The notes beneath the pieces are model-generated. The model was not told the origin of the DNA. It searched no databases and saw only the letters and a list, made by a program, of their open reading frames with translations. Shown here one piece after another: positions 16,408 to 23,686 of a DNA stretch of 64,000 nt. Each line of letters begins with the position of its first letter. The stretch's first letter is position 1. Source of the stretch: Streptomyces lanatus (lineage in GTDB: Bacteria > Actinomycetota > Actinomycetes > Streptomycetales > Streptomycetaceae); the NCBI RefSeq assembly GCF_014655715.1, contig NZ_BNBM01000002.1, positions 310,001 through 374,000 of the forward strand. Reading direction: 5' to 3'. Both the position numbers and the translations under genes were made by a program.

Positions 16408-17051
16408 GGCGCCGTTCCGTGGGCGTACAGGGACGCGAACAGCCCGTGCACGCGCGGCCCGTCCGGCACCTGCCAGGCACCGCCGACATGGCCGATGGCC
16501 CCCTCGGGGACGCCGTGCGGTGCGGGCCGCAGGACGCGGTGCAGCAGGAGGGTCGTACCGTCCGGCGCGGTCAGCCAGGTGCCCTCGGAGTCCTCGGAGA
16601 CGGCCGTGGGCCCGTGGGCTCCAAGCCCCGGACCGCCGTAGGAGCGAGTGACCTCCCGATCCACCACATCAGTGAGACTCTGCGCCTGGGCCTCGGCCCG
16701 CCCCTCGATCAGCGCCCACAACTGCCCGACCAGCACCGGGTCATGGCAGCCGTCGTAGGCCCAGCGCGGCCCCAGCACCCCGTGCTCCATGGTTCCGACG
16801 AGGGCATGCTCGGCACCGTCGAGAGGGGCACCGCGATAGGTCAGCGGCACCAAGTAGCTCACCGCCCCCACCTCATCGGTGGCCACCATGAACTCGATCC
16901 CGACCTCCCCCGCCGGGTCGTCCAGCCGGAAGCCGCCGGACTTGTGCAGTCGGGGCGCACCGGCACCGGCGTACCAAGGGCGGGTGGGCAGCCAGGAGGT
17001 GAGGAGTTCCAGCTTGGTCGGCTTGAGGGTGGTGTGATGAATGACGGCCAT
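16404..17051 (-). CDS. Maltokinase N-terminal cap-like domain protein
   Basis: A 215-residue protein consisting only of the N-terminal cap domain that precedes the kinase in maltokinases (Mak/Pep2): MAVIHHTTLKPTKLELLTSWL, then TRPWY, FRLDDPAGEVGIEFMV, YLVPLTYRGAPLDGAEHALV and the WAYDGCHDP box. The phosphotransferase domain is absent. Such stand-alone caps are often mislabelled 1,4-alpha-glucan branching protein. It may act as a regulatory or scaffold piece in maltose-1-phosphate/glycogen metabolism, but no activity is established. ATG at 17051 is chosen on conservation; the frame is open further 5'. It forms an overlapping pair with the GNAT gene. Confidence 0.8.
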   Translation of the reverse strand: MAVIHHTTLKPTKLELLTSWLPTRPWYAGAGAPRLHKSGGFRLDDPAGEVGIEFMVATDEVGAVSYLVPLTYRGAPLDGAEHALVGTMEHGVLGPRWAYDGCHDPVLVGQLWALIEGRAEAQAQSLTDVVDREVTRSYGGPGLGAHGPTAVSEDSEGTWLTAPDGTTLLLHRVLRPAPHGVPEGAIGHVGGAWQVPDGPRVHGLFASLYAHGTAP

Positions 17052-17119
17052 GCCGCAGGCTCTCACGAAAGCTTTTGCCACAACACGGCAACCCGTCACT
17101 CTGGTACGCTTTTTCGATC

Positions 17120-17152
17120 ATGACGATGACGTACTTCTTCCACCTTCGCTAG
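17120..17152 (+). CDS. Candidate 10-residue leader peptide of methyltransferase
   Basis: ATG at 17120 opens a ten-codon ORF, MTMTYFFHLR, ending at TAG. It lies 99 bp before the methyltransferase start and is followed by two stem-loops. TACGCT (17105-17110) fits a -10 box that would place the transcript start almost at this ATG, so the leader could be leaderless. Short leader ORFs of this kind precede inducible ribosomal methyltransferase genes, where a stalled ribosome changes the mRNA fold. Conservation would have to show that it is real. Confidence 0.5.
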   Translation: MTMTYFFHLR

Positions 17153-17158
17153 TCGCTC

Positions 17159-17223
17159 CGTCGGCACGACGCGGTTCACCCCGGCGCCGACGATGCGGGA
17201 CGGCCGTCCACTCCGCCGTCCCG
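17159..17223 (+). promoter_or_regulatory. Tandem stem-loops between leader ORF and methyltransferase
   Basis: Stem 1 pairs CGTCGGC (17159-17165) with GCCGACG (17186-17192). Stem 2 pairs CGGGACGGC (17196-17204) with GCCGTCCCG (17215-17223). Part of stem 2 can instead close on itself as the perfect palindrome GGACGGCCGTCC (17198-17209), so two exclusive folds exist. There is no U-run, so control would act on translation or by Rho. Confidence 0.5.
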
Positions 17224-17251
17224 GGCTGCGACGTGGGAGAAGACGTACATC

Positions 17252-18301
17252 ATGCGCGCACGGCGTGTGTCCTTGGTGGCTCGGTGCGTACGAGGGCTGG
17301 AGCCCGCACTCGGCACGGAGATTCTGCGGACGGGTTCCGCGACCATCGACCTGATCGGCCACCGCGAGGTGAGCTTCAGAACCGACCTGAACGGAGACGG
17401 GGACGGGGTCCGGCTGCGGACCGCCGACGATGTCTTTCTGCTGGCCCATCGCCGGCACGACATCGGCCCGCACAAGACCGACCTGTCCGCCCTGGCCGAC
17501 CTGGCCCGCGCGGTCGACCTGGAGGGCCTGACAAAGGCACGCCGGGGCTTCGGCGACGGCATCGAGATCTCGGCGTCCTTCCTCGGGCGCCGGACGTACA
17601 ACCGCTACGACATCGAGGACACCGTCGGCCGGGTCCTGGCCGAGCGCGCGGGCGTCCCGTACCACTCACGCCGTGACGGCGACGCGCCCCCGCCCGGCCA
17701 CAGCGGCTGGCGCCTCACCCTCGACGGCACCCACGCCACCCTGCTGCTGCGCCTGGGACGGCGACCGACGCACCGGCGCGCCTACAAGAGCGCGACGATC
17801 GCGGGCACCCTGCATCCACCGGTAGCCGCCGCGATGGCCCAGGCGGCCGAACTCCGCCCAGGTCAACGGGTGTTGGACCCCTGCTGCGGTGCGGGCACCC
17901 TCCTCATCGAGGCCCACCACACCACCCCCGGCACCACGCTCCTCGGCTTCGACCTCGCCCCGGCCGCACGCCGGGCGGCCCGCCAGAACGCCGGCCGGCT
18001 CCCCGTGACCATCCGCCACGGCGACGCCGGCGCCCTCCCCCTCGCCGACCGCAGCGTCGACCGGGTGCTGTGCAATCCGCCGTGGGGCGACCAGGTCGAC
18101 CCGGGCGGCCGTCTCGCCGGGCACCCGGAGCGCTGGTGGCGCGAGCTCGCCCGGGTTCTCTCCGACGAGGGACGGGCGATCGTGCTGCTGCCCGACGCCC
18201 GGGGGCTCGGCCGCGCCCTGGCGCTCGGCCTGTCCCCCGTCCACGTACAGCAGTTGAGCCTGTTCGGGAGCCGGCCGCTCCTGGTCCGCCTCGAACGCTA
18301 A
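17252..18301 (+). CDS. THUMP-type RNA guanine-N2 methyltransferase
   Basis: A 349-residue SAM-dependent methyltransferase of the RlmL/Trm14 group, which methylates N2 of guanine in tRNA or rRNA. An N-terminal ferredoxin-like/THUMP region (about 1-170, with ISASFLGRRTYNRYDIED) precedes a Rossmann domain. RAYKSATIAGTLHPPVAAAM, the SAM loop LDPCCGAGTLLIEA near 208, and the catalytic NPPWGD near 275 are all intact. GGGAGAAG precedes the ATG. It sits downstream of a short leader ORF and stem-loops, suggesting antibiotic- or stress-responsive translation. Its stop overlaps that of the convergent LysE gene. Whether tRNA or 23S rRNA is the target cannot be told. Confidence 0.87.
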   Translation: MRARRVSLVARCVRGLEPALGTEILRTGSATIDLIGHREVSFRTDLNGDGDGVRLRTADDVFLLAHRRHDIGPHKTDLSALADLARAVDLEGLTKARRGFGDGIEISASFLGRRTYNRYDIEDTVGRVLAERAGVPYHSRRDGDAPPPGHSGWRLTLDGTHATLLLRLGRRPTHRRAYKSATIAGTLHPPVAAAMAQAAELRPGQRVLDPCCGAGTLLIEAHHTTPGTTLLGFDLAPAARRAARQNAGRLPVTIRHGDAGALPLADRSVDRVLCNPPWGDQVDPGGRLAGHPERWWRELARVLSDEGRAIVLLPDARGLGRALALGLSPVHVQQLSLFGSRPLLVRLER

Positions 18302-18909
18302 CGGGCGGTGAGCGCCAGCTTCGCGCCCAGGGCCACGAACGACCCTGCGAAGGTCCGCCGCAGCCATGTCATCACCCGGGGCCGGGAGGTGACATGGCTG
18401 CGTACGGAGGCCGCGAGGACGCCGTACGCGGCGAAGACCAGGAACGTCGCGAGCATGAACACCGCGCTGAGCCCCAGCATGCGCGGCACCGCGTTCGCCG
18501 CGCCCGGATCCACGAACTGCGGCAGAAAGGCGAAGAAGAACAACGTCAGCTTCGGATTGAGGATGTTGATCAGCACCCCGCGCATGATCACCCGCCCCGA
18601 GGAAGGCGGCGCGGCCCCCTCCTCCACCACGATGGCGTCCTTGTCCCTGACCGTCGCCCAGGCCATGTACAGCAGGTAGGCGACACCCGCGTACTTCAGC
18701 ACCTGGAACGCGGTCGCGCTCGCGTGCAGCAGCGCGGCGACACCGGTGACCGTGGCCAGGATGTGCGGCACGATCCCGAGGGTGCACCCGAAGGCGGCGA
18801 CGACACTCGCGCGCCGCCCCCGGGACAGTGCGGCGGCGAGCGTGTAGACGACACCGGTGCCGGGGGTGGCGACGACGACGAGGGTGGTGAGGAGGAAGGC
18901 GAGACTCAT
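18298..18909 (-). CDS. LysE/RhtB family amino-acid exporter
   Basis: A 203-residue membrane exporter with six predicted helices. It starts MSLAFLLTTLVVVATPGTGV, carries the family motif VVATPGTGVVYTLAAALSRG, and has the conserved INILNPKLTLFFFAFLPQFV near residue 110. It would expel amino acids or their analogues with proton exchange. It is convergent with the methyltransferase (4-bp overlap) and lies after the glyS terminator, so it has its own promoter near 18910-18978. Confidence 0.92.
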   Translation of the reverse strand: MSLAFLLTTLVVVATPGTGVVYTLAAALSRGRRASVVAAFGCTLGIVPHILATVTGVAALLHASATAFQVLKYAGVAYLLYMAWATVRDKDAIVVEEGAAPPSSGRVIMRGVLINILNPKLTLFFFAFLPQFVDPGAANAVPRMLGLSAVFMLATFLVFAAYGVLAASVRSHVTSRPRVMTWLRRTFAGSFVALGAKLALTAR

Positions 18910-18978
18910 GGCCGTAAGCCTTGTGCCGCCGCGCCCCGGGAAACAGGGCCAATCGACGTCCCCGCTCCCGGACCAATC

Positions 18979-19017
18979 AAAAAAGGCTGACGGGAGACAT
19001 CGCGTCCCCCGTCAGCC
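18979..19017 (-). terminator. Rho-independent terminator of glyS
   Basis: Read on the minus strand, a perfect 10-bp stem GGCTGACGGG/CCCGTCAGCC with a loop of 13 nt is followed directly by TTTTTTG. It starts 15 bp after the glyS stop codon. Confidence 0.92.
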
Positions 19018-19031
19018 GCTTCGACTAATCC

Positions 19032-20414
19032 CTACGCACCGATGAGCCGGCTCGCCAGGTACCCCTCGATCTGGTCGAGGGACACCCGCTCCTGCTTCAT
19101 CGAGTCGCGCTCACGAACCGTGACCGCGTTGTCCTCAAGCGTGTCGAAGTCGACCGTCACACAGAACGGCGTACCGATCTCGTCCTGGCGGCGGTAGCGG
19201 CGGCCGATCGCGCCCGCGTCGTCGAACTCGATGTTCCAGTTCTGCCGGAGCGCCTGGGCGAGGCCCTTGGCCTTCGGGGAGAGCTCCGGGTTCCGGGAGA
19301 GCGGGAGCACCGCGACCTTCACCGGCGCCAGACGGTGGTCGAGGCGCAGCACCGTGCGCTTCTCCATCTTGCCCTTGGCGTTGGGCGCCTCGTCCTCGAC
19401 GTAGGCGTCGAGCAGGAAGGCGAGCATCGCGCGGCCGACACCGGCCGCGGGCTCGATGACGTACGGCGTCCAGCGCTCGCCGGCCTCCTGGTCGAAGTAG
19501 GAGAGGTCCTGGCCGGAGGCCTTGGAGTGCGCGCCGAGGTCGTAGTCGGTGCGGTTGGCGACACCCTCCAGCTCGCCCCACTCGTTGCCGCCGAACTGGA
19601 AGCGGTACTCGATGTCAGCGGTGCGCTTGGAGTAGTGGGAGAGCTTCTCCTTCGGGTGCTCGTACCACCGCATGTTCTCCTCGCGCAGGCCCAGGCCGGT
19701 GTACCAGTTCCAGCGCTGCTCCATCCAGTACTCCTGCCACTTCTCGTCCTCGCCCGGCTTGACGAAGAACTCCATCTCCATCTGCTCGAACTCACGGGTA
19801 CGGAAGATGAAGTTGCCGGGCGTGATCTCGTTGCGGAAGGACTTGCCCATCTGCGCGATGCCGAACGGCGGCTTGCGGCGGGAAGTCGTCTGCACCTGGG
19901 CGAAGTTGGTGAAGATGCCCTGGGCGGTCTCGGGGCGGAGGTAAGCGATGGAGCCGCTGTCCTGGGTCGGGCCCAGGTGCGTCGACAGGAGGCCCGAGAA
20001 CTGCTTGGGCTCGGTGAACTGGCCCTTGTTGCCGCAGTTCGGGCAGTTCACATCGGCGAGGCCGTTCTCCGGGAGGTGGCCCTTCTTCGCCTCGTAGGCC
20101 TCCTCAAGGTGGTCCGCGCGGAACCGCTTGTGGCAGGAGGTGCACTCGGTGAGCGGGTCCGTGAAAGTGGCGACGTGGCCGGAGGCGACCCACACCTCGG
20201 GGGCCAGGATCACGGACGAGTCGATACCGACCACGTCCTCGCGCGACGTCACCATGTAGCGCCACCACTGGCGCTTCAGGTTCTCCTTGAGCTCGACACC
20301 CAGCGGCCCGTAGTCCCAGGCGGCGCGCTGGCCGCCGTAGATCTCACTGCAGGGGAATACGAAGCCACGGCGCTTGCTCAGGCTGACGATGGTGTCGATC
20401 TTGTCGGCGGCCAC
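19032..20414 (-). CDS. glyS: Glycyl-tRNA synthetase (class II, dimeric)
   Basis: A 460-residue class II synthetase that charges tRNA-Gly. The start GTG at 20414 gives [20 protein letters not shown] and has GAAGAGAG upstream; the open frame extends 22 codons further 5' without similarity. Motifs: [18 protein letters not shown], the zinc-binding pairs CTSCHKRF and CPNCGNKG, motif 2 around [20 protein letters not shown], and motif 3 with [16 protein letters not shown]. The anticodon-binding domain completes it ([19 protein letters not shown]). It is the eukaryote-like alpha2 form used by actinobacteria. A strong terminator follows. Confidence 0.97.
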   Translation of the reverse strand: MAADKIDTIVSLSKRRGFVFPCSEIYGGQRAAWDYGPLGVELKENLKRQWWRYMVTSREDVVGIDSSVILAPEVWVASGHVATFTDPLTECTSCHKRFRADHLEEAYEAKKGHLPENGLADVNCPNCGNKGQFTEPKQFSGLLSTHLGPTQDSGSIAYLRPETAQGIFTNFAQVQTTSRRKPPFGIAQMGKSFRNEITPGNFIFRTREFEQMEMEFFVKPGEDEKWQEYWMEQRWNWYTGLGLREENMRWYEHPKEKLSHYSKRTADIEYRFQFGGNEWGELEGVANRTDYDLGAHSKASGQDLSYFDQEAGERWTPYVIEPAAGVGRAMLAFLLDAYVEDEAPNAKGKMEKRTVLRLDHRLAPVKVAVLPLSRNPELSPKAKGLAQALRQNWNIEFDDAGAIGRRYRRQDEIGTPFCVTVDFDTLEDNAVTVRERDSMKQERVSLDQIEGYLASRLIGA

Positions 20415-20519
20415 GGTGCTCTCTTCATTACGACGACGGGCAGCGAATGCTTCAGGGTACCGGCGAGGGCTCCCCCTCAACCAAATCGGTAGCCCTCTGT
20501 GGACGGCCGCTCACGCTTG

Positions 20520-20557
20520 TTGACAACCGTTTCCAATTTCGCTGAAAATGACTGTCA
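20520..20557 (+). promoter_or_regulatory. znuA promoter with Zur box over the start codon
   Basis: A perfect -35 box TTGACA (20520-20525) is 18 nt from GAAAAT (20544-20549). The 15-bp sequence TGAAAATGACTGTCA (20543-20557) matches the Zur-box pattern TGAAAATGATTTTCA at 12 of 15 positions, covers the -10 region and ends on the A of the start codon at 20557. Transcription would begin at or next to that ATG, so the mRNA is probably leaderless and zinc-repressed. Confidence 0.78.
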
Positions 20558-21522
20558 TGAACGTACGACGACCACACATATCCGGGATCGCCCTCGCGGC
20601 CGTCACCGCACTCGGTATCGGCACCCTCTCCGCCTGCTCCTCCGACAGCGCCGCCGCGGGCAACACGGACAAGTTCGACGTCGTCGCGTCGTTCTACCCC
20701 ATGGCCTTTCTCGCCGAGGAGATCGGCGGCGACCATGTGAAGGTCACCAGCCTCACCGAGCCCGGCCAGGAGCCGCACGACCTGGAGATCAGCGCCCAGC
20801 AGCGCGCTCAGCTGGAGGAATCCGACGCAGCGCTCTTCCTCAAGGGTCTCCAGCCCTCCGTCGACGAGGCCGTCGGCCAGTCCGGCCTGAAGACGAAGAT
20901 CGACGCCGCCACGCTCACCAAGCTGGAGGACCACGGCAACCTCGAGGACAGCCATGAGCACGAGGGCGAGGAGGCGCACTCCGAGGAAGAGGAGGAGCAC
21001 GCCCGCGACCCCCACATCTGGCTGGACCCGGTGAAGTACGCCGAGGTCGCCAAGGGCGTCGGCGCGGCCTTCGAGAAGGCGGACCCCGACCACGCGGCCG
21101 ACTACAAGAAGAACACCGACGCGCTGGTCAAGAAGCTCGGCGAGCTCAACACCGAGTTCACGGACGGGCTCAAGAACACCAAGTCCAAGGTCTTCTTCAC
21201 CAACCACGCCGCCTTCGGCTACCTCGCCGAGCGCTACGGCCTGACCCAGGAGGCCATCTCCGGCCTCGACCCGGAGAGCGAGCCCAGCCCGGCCCGGATC
21301 AAGGAGCTCCAGCAGGAGGCCAAGGCCGACGGCGTCACCACCGTGTTCTACGAGACACTTGTGTCCGACAAGACCGCGAAGACCCTCGCCGACGACGCCG
21401 GCCTGAAGACGGACGTCCTCGACCCGCTCGAGGGCATCACCGACAAGTCCAAGGGCGACGACTACTTCGCGGTCATGCAGGCCAACCTCACGGCCCTGAA
21501 GACGGCTCTGGGAGCCAAGTGA
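20557..21522 (+). CDS. znuA: Zinc ABC transporter substrate-binding lipoprotein
   Basis: A 321-residue cluster A-I metal-binding lipoprotein. The signal MNVRRPHISGIALAAVTAL ends in the lipobox LSAC at about residue 26. The binding fold starts FDVVASFYPMAFLAEEI; metal ligands are in GQEPHDLEIS, the acidic-histidine loop HEHEGEEAHSEEEEEHARDP (typical of zinc proteins), NHAAFGYLAERYGL and a late Asp/Glu region. ATG at 20557 is preferred over 20548 because the promoter and Zur box leave no room for the latter. It feeds the ZnuB/ZnuC proteins coded next; zur closes the cluster. SCO2505 is the remembered equivalent. Confidence 0.95.
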   Translation: MNVRRPHISGIALAAVTALGIGTLSACSSDSAAAGNTDKFDVVASFYPMAFLAEEIGGDHVKVTSLTEPGQEPHDLEISAQQRAQLEESDAALFLKGLQPSVDEAVGQSGLKTKIDAATLTKLEDHGNLEDSHEHEGEEAHSEEEEEHARDPHIWLDPVKYAEVAKGVGAAFEKADPDHAADYKKNTDALVKKLGELNTEFTDGLKNTKSKVFFTNHAAFGYLAERYGLTQEAISGLDPESEPSPARIKELQQEAKADGVTTVFYETLVSDKTAKTLADDAGLKTDVLDPLEGITDKSKGDDYFAVMQANLTALKTALGAK

Positions 21523-21542
21523 TCGACCCCATGGAGGACGGC

Positions 21543-22310
21543 ATGACCGAGCCCGTCATCTCACTGCGCGGCGTCCGCGCCGAGCTGGGCTCGCGCCCCG
21601 TCCTGCGCGGCATCGACCTCACCGTGGGCCACGGTGAGGTCGTCGCCCTGCTCGGCGCCAACGGCTCGGGCAAGTCGACGGCCGTACGCAGCGTCATCGG
21701 CCAGGTCCCGGTCAGCGCCGGTGAGATCGAGCTGTTCGGCACCGCGCGGGCCCGGTTCCGCGACTGGTCGCGGGTGGGCTACGTCCCGCAGCGCACGACG
21801 GCCGCGGGCGGCGTGCCCGCCACGGTCGGCGAGGTCGTCTCCTCGGGCCGTCTGTCCCGCACCCGCTTCGGCGTCTTCCGCAAGGCCGACCACGCCGCCG
21901 TACGGCATGCCCTGGAGCTGGTGGGCATGGCGGACCGCGTGAAGGACTCGGTCAACGCCCTCTCCGGCGGCCAGCACCAGCGCGTCCTGATCGCCCGTGC
22001 CCTGGCCTCCGAGCCCGAGCTGCTGATCATGGACGAGCCGATGGCGGGCGTGGACCTGGCGAGCCAGGAGGTGCTGGCGCGCACGCTGCGGGAACAGGTG
22101 GCGGCGGGCGCGACGGTCCTCCTCGTGCTCCATGAACTCGGGCCGCTGGAGCCCTTGATCGACCGCGCGGTGGTCCTGCGCGACGGCTGTGTACTGCACG
22201 ACGGCCCGCCCCCGAAGGCAGTCGGCCAGCACGCACTCCCCGGCCACGACCATGTCCACCCCCACGCGGCTCACGACGCCGAGCCGATCCGGACGGGACT
22301 GCTGAGCTGA
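21543..22310 (+). CDS. znuC: Zinc ABC transporter ATP-binding protein
   Basis: A 255-residue ABC ATPase that powers zinc import. Walker A is LLGANGSGKSTAVRS, the Q-loop is VGYVPQRTTAAGG, the signature is ALSGGQHQRVLIARALA, and Walker B is ELLIMDEPMAGVD with the switch His in LLVLHELG. The start ATG at 21543 has GGAGG 5 nt upstream; earlier in-frame starts overlap the znuA stop. The His-rich tail (HALPGHDHVHPHAAHD) may bind zinc and is worth noting. The stop shares a base with the znuB start. Confidence 0.95.
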   Translation: MTEPVISLRGVRAELGSRPVLRGIDLTVGHGEVVALLGANGSGKSTAVRSVIGQVPVSAGEIELFGTARARFRDWSRVGYVPQRTTAAGGVPATVGEVVSSGRLSRTRFGVFRKADHAAVRHALELVGMADRVKDSVNALSGGQHQRVLIARALASEPELLIMDEPMAGVDLASQEVLARTLREQVAAGATVLLVLHELGPLEPLIDRAVVLRDGCVLHDGPPPKAVGQHALPGHDHVHPHAAHDAEPIRTGLLS

Positions 22311-23212
22311 TGGACTTCCTGAACTACGACTTCATGCAGCGGGCGCTGCTGGCGGCCGTACTGGTCGGCATCACGGCCCCGGCGGTGGGCATCTACCTGG
22401 TCCAGCGCCGCCAGGCGCTGATGGGCGACGGAATCGGCCATGTCGCGATGACCGGCGTCGGTCTCGGCTTCCTCCTCTCCTGGTCGCCGGTGTGGATGGC
22501 GACGCTGGTGTCGGTGCTCGGCGCGATCGCCATGGAACTGATCCGCTGGTACGGCAGGATGCGCGGCGACCTCGCGCTCGCGATGCTCTTCTACGGCGGT
22601 ATGGCCGGCGGCGTGATGTTGATCAACCTCGCGCCGAACGGCTCGAACGCGAACCTGACCTCGTATCTCTTCGGCTCGCTGTCCACGGTGAGCGAGTCGG
22701 ACGTGACGGCGATCATCGTGCTCGCCGCCTTTGTGGTGCTGGTCACCCTCGGCCTGCGCCGCCAGCTGTTCGCGGTGAGCCAGGACGAGGAGTTCGCGAG
22801 GGTCACGGGCCTCCCGGTCCGCGCCCTGAACCTGCTGACCGCGATCACGGCGGCGGTGACCGTGACGGTCGCCATGCGCGTGGTGGGCCTGCTCCTGGTG
22901 AGCGCGCTGATGGTGGTGCCGGTGGCGGCGGCGCAGCAGCTGACGCGGAGCTTCGCGGCGACGTTCGCGATCGCGGTGGCGATCGGTGTGACGGTGACGA
23001 TCGGCGGCACGGTCACGTCCTACTACCAGGACGTGCCGCCCGGCGCGACGATCGTGCTGCTGACGATCGGCGCATTCATCGCGCTGACCGCGCTGGCGAC
23101 CCCGCTGGCCAGGCGCAGGGCCCGCGCCCTGGCGGCGGCCCAGCCTTCCACCGACCCGGCGGAGTGTGCGATTCCGGCCAGCCGGGGGACGGACGGGAAG
23201 GTGAGCGTCTGA
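22310..23212 (+). CDS. znuB: Zinc ABC transporter permease
   Basis: A 300-residue integral membrane subunit of the ABC-3 metal-permease family with about eight to nine helices. It starts MDFLNYDFMQRALLAAVLVG and contains the conserved VQRRQALMGDGIGHVAMTGVG and LVSALMVVPVAAAQQLTRSF. Its ATG uses the last base of the znuC stop (TGATG), so the two are coupled. The polar tail after residue 270 has no function I recognise. zur follows after 59 bp. Confidence 0.95.
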   Translation: MDFLNYDFMQRALLAAVLVGITAPAVGIYLVQRRQALMGDGIGHVAMTGVGLGFLLSWSPVWMATLVSVLGAIAMELIRWYGRMRGDLALAMLFYGGMAGGVMLINLAPNGSNANLTSYLFGSLSTVSESDVTAIIVLAAFVVLVTLGLRRQLFAVSQDEEFARVTGLPVRALNLLTAITAAVTVTVAMRVVGLLLVSALMVVPVAAAQQLTRSFAATFAIAVAIGVTVTIGGTVTSYYQDVPPGATIVLLTIGAFIALTALATPLARRRARALAAAQPSTDPAECAIPASRGTDGKVSV

Positions 23213-23271
23213 CCGCGCTCAGCCGGGGCTGGCACAATGGCCCGGCAAGTGCAGACGTGAGGAGGCAACCG

Positions 23272-23682
23272 GTGACCACCGCTGGACCGCCCGTGAAGGG
23301 CCGCGCGACTCGGCAGCGGGCCGCTGTGGCGGCGGCCCTCGACGAGGTCGACGAGTTCCGCAGCGCGCAGGAGCTCCACGACATGCTCAAGCACAAGGGC
23401 GATTCGGTCGGCCTCACCACGGTCTACCGCACCCTCCAGAACCTCGCCGACGCGGGTGAGGTCGACGTCCTGCGCACCTCCGACGGCGAGTCGGTGTACC
23501 GCCGTTGCTCGACCGGCGAGCACCACCACCACCTGGTCTGCCGGGTCTGCGGCAAGGCGGTGGAGGTCGAGGGTCCGGCCGTGGAGAAGTGGGCGGACGC
23601 GATCGCGGCCGAGCACGGCTATGTGAACGTGGCGCACACCGTGGAGATCTTCGGCACATGCGCGGAGTGCGCCGCGCGCTGA
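23272..23682 (+). CDS. zur: Fur-family zinc repressor Zur
   Basis: A 136-residue Fur-family repressor that uses zinc as co-repressor and controls znuACB and zinc-free ribosomal protein genes in Streptomyces. GTG at 23272 has GGAGG 6 nt upstream. The winged helix (RQRAAVAAALDEVDEFRSAQ and TTVYRTLQNLADAGEVDVL) leads to the metal-binding half with GEHHHHLVCRVCGKAVEVEG, and CAECAAR closes it with the second structural cysteine pair. It may also have its own promoter, since CACAAT occurs at 23233-23238. It ends convergent to the fused prenyl synthase gene, 4 bp apart. Confidence 0.95.
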   Translation: MTTAGPPVKGRATRQRAAVAAALDEVDEFRSAQELHDMLKHKGDSVGLTTVYRTLQNLADAGEVDVLRTSDGESVYRRCSTGEHHHHLVCRVCGKAVEVEGPAVEKWADAIAAEHGYVNVAHTVEIFGTCAECAAR

Positions 23683-23686
23683 GCGC

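Noticed and set aside
20415..20519. T-box in front of glyS
   Set aside because: The 5' leader is too short, and no specifier loop or T-box core sequence is visible.
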